A stretch of 64,000 nt of DNA from Marinigracilibium pacificum (lineage in GTDB: Bacteria > Bacteroidota > Bacteroidia > Cytophagales > Cyclobacteriaceae): contig NZ_JABBNU010000002.1 of NCBI RefSeq assembly GCF_012926615.1, forward strand, positions 372,001 to 436,000. Direction: 5' to 3'. A program made the position numbers and the translations under genes. Shown piece by piece: positions 46,421 through 55,604 of this stretch. Positions within the stretch are counted from its first letter, which is position 1. Each line of letters begins with the position of its first letter. The notes below the pieces were generated by a model. It was not told the origin of the DNA. It made no database searches and saw nothing but the letters and a program-made list of their open reading frames with translations.

Positions 46421-46504
46421 TGAATCAGGATTGACCGGGATTAAAAAGAATTCTCAGGATTGAGGGAATCCTTTTAATCCTAAAATCCACTAAATTCTGA
46501 TTCA
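46421..46504. repeat. Dispersed palindromic GGATT-type element with 8-bp terminal inverted repeats
   Basis: Bounded by TGAATCAG (46421-46428) and CTGATTCA (46497-46504), perfect inverted repeats. Between them lie several GGATT and AATCC words in opposite orientation. It sits directly after the permease-peptidase gene. Shares an 18-mer with the element at 44806. Confidence 0.68.
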
Positions 46505-46515
46505 GACAATCATTC

Positions 46516-49500
46516 CTACCCCACCTCTCCAACACCCTCAAACAACTCCGTGACAATTTCTTTCTTATCCTCCGGTGTAGCCTCAAGAAGATACTTCATC
46601 AAATCTGCTGTGGTAGCATACCTTGCAGGCTTACCATTATTGTCAAAGGAGTGCCAGTCTTCAAGGAAGTTTTGTAGTGCCTGGTTTACTTTTTGCTCGC
46701 CGATTAGCTCCTGTAATTCGTACATCGCCAATGCGCCTTTGTTGTAGTACAGATAATCTTCGTTTTCAACCAAAACTAACGGCACTTCTTCTTTACTGGA
46801 TTTTAGTTTGCCTTCTTCATAATCTTCTTTTTGCAACTCAAGAAACTGCTGAAGCTTTTCATCAGGGTACTTTTCTTTCAATACCATCATGGCAGAGTAT
46901 TGTGCCAGGGTCTCCAGTATCATGTGCTGACCCTGAACATTCGCAGCCTCCAGTTGCAATCCCCACCACTGGTGAGCTACCTCGTGAGCAGTAATGTAAA
47001 ATACCATGTCGACATCTACCGCATCATCAATATCCATGATGAATCCCAGTGCCTCGGAAAACGGAATCAAGGTCGGGAAGGACTGGGCATATTCCTGGTA
47101 TCTAGGGAACTCTACAATCCGTAGTTCATCGTATTGATACGGACAAAAATGGGTGCTGTAATAATCGAGCGACAGTTTCATCGATTCCAACATGCGGTCC
47201 AGGTTGTACTTATGTTCTTTATGGTAGTAGATCTCCAAATCGACAGGTGAATTATCAGTGTTGCCTGCCGGAATACAAGTATCTTTTAGCACTTCGTATC
47301 TTGCCGAAACAAAGGGGTAGAAGTTAATGATTTGTCCATTGGTTTTGTAATGGAAATAGTTTCTGCCGTTTTCCTGCCATTTCTCTATCAGGCTGCCCGA
47401 TGTAAGTGCTGTTTGATGTGCTTCGGTACTGATGATTACCTCAAGGTTGGTACCATCAGAATCGCTGCCACTACGGGCATCGACCAGCTCCCTATGATCA
47501 TCTCGATTCGCTTTTTGTGGCCGGGGTGCTAATCCAAATTCTTTGCGATCGTTCTCATCTTGTAATTCATATTTTCTTCGGTAGCCGAATGATGGTAACA
47601 CATCATTTGTAAAGAAGGTTCCGTTTTGAACTACCTTAGTATCTGTGTCATTTGCATCAAGGCCATTTGGTTTTAACACCTGATTAAATGTCATTTGGAT
47701 ACTGTCTCCAGGTTGTAGTGCCTCACTCAGTTCATAGATTGTATAGAAGTAGTTTTCATGTTTGTTGTTGATTATTGTGATATTACGGTTAAAAATGATG
47801 TCTGTTACCGTTACATTGGCTTCGATCAGCTTTTGTACATGAATTTCTTTAATTGGGTCTGGTGATGCATTAATAAGCAAGTAGTATCCGGAGATTTCAT
47901 AGGCTTTTTCCGAAGGGTATAAGTCAATATTGAGATGGGTATCGATAATTTTGGGTTGTGGTAGGTATTCCAGATGTTTCAATTCCTTTTCATATCCGGC
48001 TCTGATGGTGTTTTGCTCATTTTTAGTCCAGAATTCATTCAGAATATTGGTATTGTAGAAAATGAACCCCCCAAGTACGATGAATAATCCAAGGCAAACT
48101 ATTCCAAAGTTAGTAGTTGATCTTTCCATCTGCCTCAATCCTTTTCTCCATCGGATCAACAGTCCGCTTTCATTTCCTCTTAATAAAAAAATGCTTGCTA
48201 TTACCAAAAGTAGTAATCCAGATATCATCCAGTAGCTTTTTACCCAGAGGTAAGGAGTTAAGAAATGTCCATAACCATTCATATCTGAATATCGGGCGAG
48301 TGAGTTTCCACCGAAATTAACCAGCACATGTTCCAGTCCAAAAACCCCTAATCCGATATTAAATATTGCGAAAACTATGGTAGCCAGTATACCGATGAAC
48401 TTATTGCCTGTAAGTGATTGAAAGAAAATAGCAGCCATAGTATACAGTGCAAGAAAAGGGAAGATCTCAAGGAAGAATCCGGTGAAATAGACATCTAATT
48501 CATATTGGTAATACCCGTTGATTGTTTGAAATATTATTCCACCAATAATAAGGGAAAGCATAACGATGATATAAATAATCTGCAATCCAAGAAAGCGACT
48601 AAACAGATTTACGAATGGATTTAGGGGGGTAGCATCATGAATGAAATTTATTTTTACATCATGTTCTTTCCACATGATCTCTCCGGAATAAAAGACCAGG
48701 ATGATCATAAAAAAGTAAAGTGACATTTCCTGTAATTCTTCGATGATCAGGTAGGTGGTAGGGTAGCTATCTACTCCATAGGAGGTGCCAAGGTTTATCG
48801 AGTTCACACCAATGATGATGAAGCAACAAATGATAATCGTCCAAAAGGAAGGAAGCTTTAGAATTGACCTGCTATGAAACCAGGCGTTGTGAATGACCTG
48901 ACTGATCTGTGCGTCAATATCGAAAATTGGAGTTACTTTCGGTATATTATATTTACTTTTTCTGATTACTGCTTGTTCCTTTTGCTTCTTTTTAGATGAT
49001 GAATTGGTCACAACCATTAACTGAAACCGGTTAAACCCGATGCTCATTACTAAGAGTCCCAATCCAACCCAGAGTAATTTGTTGAACAGCATAACTCCGG
49101 TCATTGGAATTAACTGCAGGTTTCGCTCTTCAGCAGACCAGCCTTCGGTAGCTTTTGTCAATGTGGTTAGCGAAAACGGATCGAAAACTGCCTGTAGTGT
49201 TTCGTTGGTGATTCCTTTGGTGAGCATGAACAACAGGAAAATGATAATACCCTGGGTATACACAACCATGAGTTTTTTTGTTAATGCTCCGGAAATGAAG
49301 AATACACAAGCACCAAAAAACAAGTTGGGTAACGCGACCCATAGAAATGGCTGCAGGTAATTGTTTAATTGAAAGGGGAGGTATTCATTTGGTTCGATCC
49401 AGGGCAGGTGTTCTCCTAATACCATGCCTATGAATAATCCACTAAATATGAATAAAAGAATTACAAACGACCCGAAAAAGTGTCCCGTTAGGTAGTGTTT

Positions 49501-49788
49501 TTTAGCAATCGGGTTTACATAGATTAGTGAGGCAACATCATACTGGAAATCGCGCAAGACTGGCACACCCATAATCAAGGATGCGATGATCATTGATAGC
49601 CCGGTGATAGCCCCCATCGTTTTGGCTATGACGATTGGCGAGTTCTTTTTGACCATTCCCAAATCGATACCCTGAAAGATGAATTCCACTCCAAAAACAG
49701 CGAAAAAGAGGATGAAAAGGAAGAAAAGATAAGTTTCAGGCCGTTTTAGACGGTATTTGAGTTCGAAAGTGAAAAAAGTGTACCACAT
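46516..49788 (-). CDS. ABC transporter permease fused to M1 family aminopeptidase
   Basis: A 1090-residue protein: about a dozen transmembrane helices in two ABC-2-like permease halves (residues 1-250 and 310-580, separated by a basic linker KKKQKEQAVIRKSKYN), followed by a large extracytoplasmic M1 metallopeptidase domain. The zinc site is HEVAHQWW (His935, Glu936, His939) with the downstream Glu in ETLAQYSA. Fusions of this type are widespread in Bacteroidota. It lies 8 bp after the ABC ATPase gene, which has an in-frame stop. A divergent LytS/LytTR pair probably regulates it. The transported or cleaved substrate is unknown. Confidence 0.92.
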   Translation of the reverse strand: MWYTFFTFELKYRLKRPETYLFFLFILFFAVFGVEFIFQGIDLGMVKKNSPIVIAKTMGAITGLSMIIASLIMGVPVLRDFQYDVASLIYVNPIAKKHYLTGHFFGSFVILLFIFSGLFIGMVLGEHLPWIEPNEYLPFQLNNYLQPFLWVALPNLFFGACVFFISGALTKKLMVVYTQGIIIFLLFMLTKGITNETLQAVFDPFSLTTLTKATEGWSAEERNLQLIPMTGVMLFNKLLWVGLGLLVMSIGFNRFQLMVVTNSSSKKKQKEQAVIRKSKYNIPKVTPIFDIDAQISQVIHNAWFHSRSILKLPSFWTIIICCFIIIGVNSINLGTSYGVDSYPTTYLIIEELQEMSLYFFMIILVFYSGEIMWKEHDVKINFIHDATPLNPFVNLFSRFLGLQIIYIIVMLSLIIGGIIFQTINGYYQYELDVYFTGFFLEIFPFLALYTMAAIFFQSLTGNKFIGILATIVFAIFNIGLGVFGLEHVLVNFGGNSLARYSDMNGYGHFLTPYLWVKSYWMISGLLLLVIASIFLLRGNESGLLIRWRKGLRQMERSTTNFGIVCLGLFIVLGGFIFYNTNILNEFWTKNEQNTIRAGYEKELKHLEYLPQPKIIDTHLNIDLYPSEKAYEISGYYLLINASPDPIKEIHVQKLIEANVTVTDIIFNRNITIINNKHENYFYTIYELSEALQPGDSIQMTFNQVLKPNGLDANDTDTKVVQNGTFFTNDVLPSFGYRRKYELQDENDRKEFGLAPRPQKANRDDHRELVDARSGSDSDGTNLEVIISTEAHQTALTSGSLIEKWQENGRNYFHYKTNGQIINFYPFVSARYEVLKDTCIPAGNTDNSPVDLEIYYHKEHKYNLDRMLESMKLSLDYYSTHFCPYQYDELRIVEFPRYQEYAQSFPTLIPFSEALGFIMDIDDAVDVDMVFYITAHEVAHQWWGLQLEAANVQGQHMILETLAQYSAMMVLKEKYPDEKLQQFLELQKEDYEEGKLKSSKEEVPLVLVENEDYLYYNKGALAMYELQELIGEQKVNQALQNFLEDWHSFDNNGKPARYATTADLMKYLLEATPEDKKEIVTELFEGVGEVG

Positions 49789-49796
49789 AATTGAGA

Positions 49797-50669
49797 TCAG
49801 TTGGTTAAGATTTGAGACATATAAACATCTTCTAGATTGGCATCGATGGCTTTGAAGTCGCTCCCCGGGTTCGAATCACTCAGTACATGGATGATCTGCT
49901 TTCCGAGGTAAAGACGTTCATTGATTACCTGATATTCTTTTTTGTACAGATCTAGTTCGCATTTGAGGATGGATTTTTGATAGATTCGTCCTTGCACATT
50001 ATCCATGATCTGAATCGGGTTGCCTTGAATGATCACCTGCCCTTTGTTGATAATCGCCATACGGGTGCAGAGCTCTTTTACATCTTCGACGATATGAGTT
50101 GAGAGGATCACAATGGTGTGTTCACCAACTTCACTAAGCAGATCATAAAACCGGTTGCGCTCAATCGGATCAAGACCGGCGGTGGGTTCATCGACGATCA
50201 GCAGCTTTGGGTTGTTCAATAAGGCCTGGGCAATACCAAAACGTTGTTTCATCCCTCCGGAGAAATCACCGAGTTTTTGTTTGCGAACAGTGTACAGATT
50301 GACTTTTTCAAGTAGAGTATAGATAATTTCTTTTCGTTCCTTACGGTTAATGATTCCTTTCAGAATTGCCAGGTGATCCAGTAACATTTCTGGAGATAAT
50401 CGGGGGTAGAGGCCAAATTGCTGAGGCAAGTAGCCAAGAAATTATCTCAATTCATTGGGTTGTTTCAATACGTTTAACGATCCTAGTTGGATCGATCCGG
50501 AATCGGGTTCTTGCAGTGTCGCAATAGTCCGCATCAGAGTAGATTTACCGGCACCATTGGGCCCGAGGAGTCCAAACATTCCTTTGGGCACATCTAAAGA
50601 GATGTTTTGTAGTGCCTGAACGCCATTTTTGTAAGTTTTGGAGAGGTTTGTTATGATCAGTTCGTCCAT
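49797..50669 (-). pseudogene. ABC transporter ATP-binding protein interrupted by one in-frame stop
   Basis: A 290-codon ATPase frame starting MDELIITNLSKTYKNG. Walker A GPNGAGKST, signature DFSGGMKQR, Walker B LLIVDEPTAGLD and the switch His in STHIVED are all intact. A TAA codon at 50442-50444 stands in LKQPNELR-stop-FLGYLPQQFG, where relatives have Lys or another residue. Both sides are in the same frame, so one base change (for example AAA or GAA to TAA) explains it. It may be a real nonsense mutation, a sequencing error, or readthrough. Next gene, the permease-peptidase, starts 8 bp later. Confidence 0.85.
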
Positions 50670-50870
50670 GATAATTTTATTTTTCTTCAATGCTATTCGG
50701 AAAATCCGGAGCTTGAAAATTACAGGGACAGATGAAAGAGTAGCAGGGATGGAAAGCTTGATTCATGATTTGGGTGCTTTTTAACACCATGGAAGCCATG
50801 TTCATCACTGCTAAATGTATGTCTGTCACAGGTAAATTGTAACAGATCTATTTTTGTGTATTTTTACGAG

Positions 50871-51665
50871 ATGGCTGTAATGCAACGTGTGTTTAATTGG
50901 CAATTCATTAAGCGGATTATCCCATATTTTTATGTGGTGATGACCGTGGTGATACTCATTTTTAATGATGCGTTTGGCGAAGTTGATGAGTTTATTGTGT
51001 TCAGTTTATTGTTTTTCACCTCGATGGGAATCTGGGTTTTGCGATGGATTTTTATCCAGGTGAAAGCTATTCTTAAACTAAAGAAAGAGAAGAAGGAAGC
51101 TGAACTTATGCATTTAAAAAGTCAGGTGAATCCGCATTTCTTTTTCAATACCCTGAATAATCTTTATGGGTTGGTTGAACAGGATACGGAAAAAGCACAG
51201 CAGTTGATTCTAAAATTATCGGATATGATGCGATACAGTATCTATGAAGGTCAAAATGAGCTGGTGAAGCTGGGGGATGAGATTACCTACCTCGAAAATT
51301 ATATCGAACTTCATAAAATGCGGTATCACAAAACAATTGACATCCGGTTTGATGTAATAGTGGTTGACCGCAGTATCAAGATTATGCCTTTGTTGTTTAT
51401 AATTTTGCTTGAAAATGCATTTAAGCATGGTGTGGAAAAGCTGCGGAAGGATGCCTTTGTATGTATTCGACTAACAGCAACGAACAAAGAAATAGACTTT
51501 GAAATAGAAAATAACTTTGATGTAGAGGAGGTAAGCGATAGTGAGGGTATCGGACTGAGTAATCTTCGAAAGCGGTTAGAACTCGTTTATCCGAAGAAAT
51601 ACAAACTGGAAATTTCGAAAATAGGATCTGATCGATTCAAGGCCAATCTAAAACTGACCTTATGA
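50871..51665 (+). CDS. LytS/YehU-type sensor histidine kinase
   Basis: A 264-residue kinase with two transmembrane helices (about 15-35 and 40-60 from this start), a short coiled coil, then the His_kinase domain with the phospho-acceptor His89 in QVNPHFFFNTLNNLYGL and the ATP-binding domain (LLFIILLENAFKHGVEK, GIGLSNLRKRLELVYP). No extracytoplasmic sensor domain, so it probably senses in the membrane or through the ABC transporter. The frame opens at a GTG 5 codons earlier; the ATG at 50871 is preferred. Its stop overlaps the start of the response regulator by 4 bp. Confidence 0.9.
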   Translation: MAVMQRVFNWQFIKRIIPYFYVVMTVVILIFNDAFGEVDEFIVFSLLFFTSMGIWVLRWIFIQVKAILKLKKEKKEAELMHLKSQVNPHFFFNTLNNLYGLVEQDTEKAQQLILKLSDMMRYSIYEGQNELVKLGDEITYLENYIELHKMRYHKTIDIRFDVIVVDRSIKIMPLLFIILLENAFKHGVEKLRKDAFVCIRLTATNKEIDFEIENNFDVEEVSDSEGIGLSNLRKRLELVYPKKYKLEISKIGSDRFKANLKLTL

Positions 51666-52366
51666 GTATAAAATATATCATAGTTGATGATGAAACGATT
51701 GCTCATGACATTATCAAGAAATACTGTGGCATGTTACCCAATATGGAGCTGGTGCAAGATTGTTACGATGCGATAGATGCATTGCAATTTCTACACAGTA
51801 ATCCGGTAGATCTTATTTTCCTAGATATCAATATGCCTAAACTGAAAGGATTTGAATTTCTTCGAACATTGACTAATCCACCCAAGGTTATCGTAACGAC
51901 TGCATATCAGGAGTATGCTCTGGAAGGCTATGAACTTAACGTAGTGGATTACCTGTTGAAGCCATTTTCATTCGAGCGATTTCTTAAGGCAGTGAATAAG
52001 TCAAATCTGAGTGGAACAAATCAACATTCAAAAGTAGAAACACAGCCTGAAAAGGTATCGCCAGAGAAAATATTTCTTCGATCTAACAACAAATACATTC
52101 AGGTTGATCCGGAAGATATCTTATATGTGGAGGCATCGGGCAACTATGTGAAGGTAGTAATGAAAGAAGAGGAGCTGACCATTCGCGGAACACTTTCATC
52201 CGTGCATGAGCATATTCCTGCAGACGGTTTTTTGCAGGTACACCGATCATTTATCATTGCTAAAAAACACATTAAGAGTATTGAAGGTAACCAGGTATTT
52301 ATGGGGGATCATGTGGTTCCGATTGGAAAGTCCTATCGGGAGGTATTAGAGAAGCTGGTGATGTAG
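51662..52366 (+). CDS. LytTR response regulator
   Basis: A 234-residue regulator: receiver domain at 1-120 (acidic VDDE, phospho-acceptor Asp55 in LIFLDINMPK, the TTAYQEYALEGYEL and DYLLKPFSFERF segments) and a LytTR DNA-binding domain at about 132-232 (LYVEASGNYVKVVM, HRSFIIAKKHIKSIEG, VPIGKSYREVL). It pairs with the kinase by a 4-bp ATGA overlap. The divergent ABC/M1 genes are the natural target. Confidence 0.92.
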   Translation: MSIKYIIVDDETIAHDIIKKYCGMLPNMELVQDCYDAIDALQFLHSNPVDLIFLDINMPKLKGFEFLRTLTNPPKVIVTTAYQEYALEGYELNVVDYLLKPFSFERFLKAVNKSNLSGTNQHSKVETQPEKVSPEKIFLRSNNKYIQVDPEDILYVEASGNYVKVVMKEEELTIRGTLSSVHEHIPADGFLQVHRSFIIAKKHIKSIEGNQVFMGDHVVPIGKSYREVLEKLVM

Positions 52367-52430
52367 TGAAGGTGTAGTTGTGGCATGTGTCATCACACGC
52401 CATGGATGAGCTTTTTAGTTAAAAAGTAAC

Positions 52431-52944
52431 ACTCTACACGTCCTTTCGAAACCATGAATTTTCATGAATAAAAGTGATTTAATTTGATAAAATTGGATGA
52501 AAAAAAAGCATGGGTAAAAAATCTCAGAATCTGGCTTTATTACTAATTGGGGGCTTATTATTCTAATTAGTGGTCTGTCAGGGGACATACCATGGGGAAG
52601 GGTTATCCTAATTCATCTTTTGAGGAATACAATTTATATTGATGTTTCCTATGAATTTAGAATGGTTTCATAATATCTTATTGTCCTTTTTTCTTGATAA
52701 AAAATGGACCAAAAAATCAAGACAAAATCAAATCTCCTAACTCACTAACCTCCCCACGCTCGTGATTTTGTCAATCCTCCCCGCCCTTCTAAGTTACTTT
52801 TGTTTTATCGAGAAAAAAGTTTTTTCATTGGGAAGCGTATAATATTATCCAAACGCTTTTTCTTTTCAACATTTGTAGCAGGGAACCCTTATCATAGGAT
52901 TTGTGATCCGTAATTAACAATTTATAATTTAGAGTAGTGTCTTC
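52431..52944. repeat. 514-bp direct repeat, copy 1
   Basis: Starts ACTCTACACGTCCTTTCGAA. Contains inverted repeats ACTAATT/AATTAGT (52542-52548 and 52565-52571), TCTTGAT/ATCAAGA, and GACAAAATCA/TGATTTTGTC (52721-52730 and 52763-52772). No reading frame of interest and no transposase. Fewer than about 20 differences from copy 2 by eye. Confidence 0.9.
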
Positions 52945-53457
52945 ACTCTACCCGTCCTTTCGAACCCATGAATTTTCATGAATAAATGCAGTTTTATTTG
53001 ATAAAATTGGATGAAATAAAAGCATGGGTGAGAAATCTCAGAATCTGGCTTTATTACTAATTGGGGGCTTATTATTCTAATTAGTGGTCTGTCAGGGGAC
53101 ATACCATGGGGAAGGGTTATCCTAATTCATCTTTTGAGGAATACAATTTATATTGATGTTTCCTATGAATTTAGAATGGTTTCATAATATCTTATTGTCC
53201 TTTTTTCTTGATAAAAAATGGACCAAAAAATCAAGACAAAATCAAATCTCCTAACTCACTAACCTCCCCACGCTCGTGATTTTGTCAATCCTCCCCGCCC
53301 TTCTAAGTTACTTTTGTTTTATCGAGAAAAAAGTTTTTTCATTGGGAAGCGTATAAAATTATCCAAACGCTTTTTCTTTCCAACATTTGTAGCAGGGAAC
53401 CCTTATCATAGGATTTGTAATCCGTAATAACAATTTATAATTTAGAGTAGTGTCTTT
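52945..53457. repeat. 513-bp direct repeat, copy 2
   Basis: Head-to-tail copy of the unit at 52431, directly abutting it. One base shorter near its end (CCGTAATAAC against CCGTAATTAAC). The inverted repeats are conserved. Confidence 0.9.
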
Positions 53458-53613
53458 ACTCCATTCGTCCTTTCGAACCAATAAATTTTCATTAATAAAA
53501 GCGGATTAATTTGATTTAATAGAATGAAATAAAAGTATGGGTGAGAAATCTCAGAATCTGGCTTTATTACTAATTGGGGGCTTATTATTCTAATTAGTGG
53601 TCTGTCAGGGGAC
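53458..53613. repeat. Truncated third copy of the 514-bp repeat
   Basis: The first 156 bp of the unit, ending at GTCTGTCAGGGGAC; after that the sequence differs from the other copies. Contains the ACTAATT/AATTAGT hairpin. Confidence 0.87.
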
Positions 53614-53667
53614 TTACCTCGCGATAAAATTTCTGTCAAGGAGTTGGGTTTAGGGCATTTGATTCAA

Positions 53668-54429
53668 CTAATCCTTATATTCAATAATTGTATTATTTAT
53701 TTTAATCACTTTGCCTGATAGGTCATATTCATAAGATAGGTTTAAGCTAAATCTAGGGTATATCAGATTTTCTATGCGTAGGGGGTTATTTGGGGAAAGA
53801 TGATAGACTTCATTGAAAAATGGGAATCCTAAGATTTGATTAACAGAATAATATGGATTTGAATATTTATCATATTTCGAAACATTATAGATTCCAATGT
53901 AAGAATATGAATTTAGGTTTCCATTCTTATACTTTATTATTTTAGGGAACTTATTGACTCCTTCAGTATTTGAATCATAATCAATTTGAATAATCCTAAA
54001 AATACTGTCAAAAGTAAAATGGGTGGAACTATAATTTTTATCAGAAGGATAAATACCAATTATTTTATCATTTGAATTATATTCCAAATAGTTGTTATAG
54101 GATGATTCATATTGAATACCATATCCATTGTATTCGTATTGAACTGAAATAAAATTGATTAGTTTCGAGTTTTCATCATATTTAAAGAATGTAGTGTCCC
54201 TTCTGTTTAAATAAAAAGGAGAATTCATTGTGGAGTCGAATTTATCAATAATTATTTGACTTATTTGTTCTCCTTCGTATATGATTTCAATGATATTATT
54301 ATTGCTAATGATTTTAGTTGGGTAGACGAGTTCAATTTCGTTTATAAAAATTTCTGTTGAGTCTTCATTACATCCAATAAATGCCAAATATATTATGACC
54401 ACAAAAAGTAAAAAGGTGTATTTCTTCAT
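53668..54429 (-). CDS. Hypothetical lipoprotein
   Basis: A 253-residue lipoprotein (YLAFIGC, Cys20). The mature part is made of short beta-hairpin-like segments rich in Tyr and Asn (TFFKYDENSKLINF, LEYNSNDKIIGIYP, LSYEYDLSGKVIKINN), similar in style to DUF4595 or RHS/YD-like domains. Function unknown. Its stop lies 55 bp after the truncated repeat copy. Confidence 0.7.
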   Translation of the reverse strand: MKKYTFLLFVVIIYLAFIGCNEDSTEIFINEIELVYPTKIISNNNIIEIIYEGEQISQIIIDKFDSTMNSPFYLNRRDTTFFKYDENSKLINFISVQYEYNGYGIQYESSYNNYLEYNSNDKIIGIYPSDKNYSSTHFTFDSIFRIIQIDYDSNTEGVNKFPKIIKYKNGNLNSYSYIGIYNVSKYDKYSNPYYSVNQILGFPFFNEVYHLSPNNPLRIENLIYPRFSLNLSYEYDLSGKVIKINNTIIEYKD

Positions 54430-54758
54430 AGGTTGAAAATGAATAGTTGAAAAATTTGATAAAACCTCTTTAGCTGATTTAATAGCTAGTCTATTTAGAT
54501 GCTAATATATTTTAAAGATTATTGAAATTAAAAATAAATACCTAAAGAGGGGAATACTTACTGGTAAATCTGTACTACATAATTATATTTTAACATATAA
54601 GGTAGTCCTTTAACTCTTCAATTATTTCTCAATGATTAATCAACGAAAAGGTAGATTAGTCAGTAAGAAACCTATTGTTCATTAGTAAACAGTTTCAATG
54701 TTAGTGTGTGTCTCCACACGCCATGGATTAGAAAGGTCATATTTATAGCTAATTAAAC
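54430..54758. other. Intergenic region, short hairpin
   Basis: No gene seen. Contains GTGTG-TCTC-CACAC and the 14-mer CACACGCCATGGAT (54715-54728), which also occurs at 52394-52407 near the 514-bp repeat. Confidence 0.45.
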
Positions 54759-55217
54759 CTATTCCCGATACTTCAACTGCAAACCCTTCAGGAACTTCCT
54801 CAATACCTGATCTCCAGCATGCTTGTATTGTCCCTGGTCAGGTTTACGGAAAAATGCACTTAGCTCGTGTTTACCAATTGGGAAACTGGCAAGTTCTAAT
54901 ACCGCCAACATATCAGTGTCCTTAAAGTTTAGTGCTATTCTTAGTTTTCTCAGGATTTGATTATTGTTCAGGAACTCTTCGGCTTCATGTTGAGGACCTT
55001 CTTTTACACCCCTTTTTTGATTGATTAGTCCATTGAGAAAAAGTGCTAGTTCTTTATCTGACATGGGTTGATAGTATTCTTCCTCTTCTTTTAAGAGCCA
55101 ATTGACTACTTCTGGCCTGTTGACTGAATAATTTGCAAGTTGAAAGATCTCGATTACCTGTTGATCACTCAAGTCAAAAGTATAACGTAGCCGGCGTAAG
55201 ATATCGTTATTTGTCAT
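54759..55217 (-). CDS. yehS: DUF1456 family protein (YehS-like)
   Basis: A 152-residue cytoplasmic protein with two copies of the DUF1456 helical unit: NDILRRLRYTFDLSDQQVIE at the start and NNQILRKLRIALNFKDTDML at about 88. Full length and order match E. coli YehS. Function unknown. Stands alone on the minus strand. Confidence 0.88.
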   Translation of the reverse strand: MTNNDILRRLRYTFDLSDQQVIEIFQLANYSVNRPEVVNWLLKEEEEYYQPMSDKELALFLNGLINQKRGVKEGPQHEAEEFLNNNQILRKLRIALNFKDTDMLAVLELASFPIGKHELSAFFRKPDQGQYKHAGDQVLRKFLKGLQLKYRE

Positions 55218-55289
55218 ACTGCAATTTATTGAACTGCATTAACAAATTAAATGGATCTAATTTATTCTTTCCCGGCTAACTTGATTTTC

Positions 55290-55604
55290 CTACAATAATT
55301 CCATCACTTGATAGAAAAGAAAAACCAGTAAAATCAATATTAGTCCACTAAAAGAGTACCATGGAGTTTTGATCACATTTCTCGCTCTAATGAGATTTTC
55401 AATTTCCGAAGGCGCATGAAAAAGTTCGTTCCCTTGACGTAAAGCAAAGATCTTGTTTGTACTGAATAATGGAATCCAGAAAATATGAAATATCTTTTGG
55501 CGAACTTCCATCGTGAAGTTGTTTAAGGTATCTTCTTCTATTCCAAGGTCTTTACAGGTAAATGACTTTATCTTGAAGGTATAGGTTCCAAATACTATTC
55601 TCAT
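55290..55604 (-). CDS. Hypothetical small membrane protein
   Basis: A 104-residue protein with a globular N-terminal region (KIKSFTCKDLGIEEDT, IFWIPLFSTNKIFALRQ) and one C-terminal transmembrane helix (about 84-101). Basic and aromatic; it may be a tail-anchored protein. No family recognised. Confidence 0.55.
   Translation of the reverse strand: MRIVFGTYTFKIKSFTCKDLGIEEDTLNNFTMEVRQKIFHIFWIPLFSTNKIFALRQGNELFHAPSEIENLIRARNVIKTPWYSFSGLILILLVFLFYQVMELL

Noticed and set aside
46550-49360. Several plus-strand open frames of 65-123 codons inside the permease-peptidase gene
   Set aside because: They are antisense to a well supported 1090-residue gene, have no domain and arise from its less AT-rich codon use.
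49865-49880. GGTTCGAATC, resembling the T-loop of a tRNA
   Set aside because: It lies inside the ABC ATPase coding sequence and no acceptor stem or anticodon arm is around it.
52431-53613. Tandem repeat considered as an insertion sequence
   Set aside because: No transposase frame and no terminal inverted repeats at the unit borders.
53442-53639. Minus-strand frame of 65 codons across the truncated repeat copy
   Set aside because: The frame is broken in the other two copies and covers noncoding repeat sequence.
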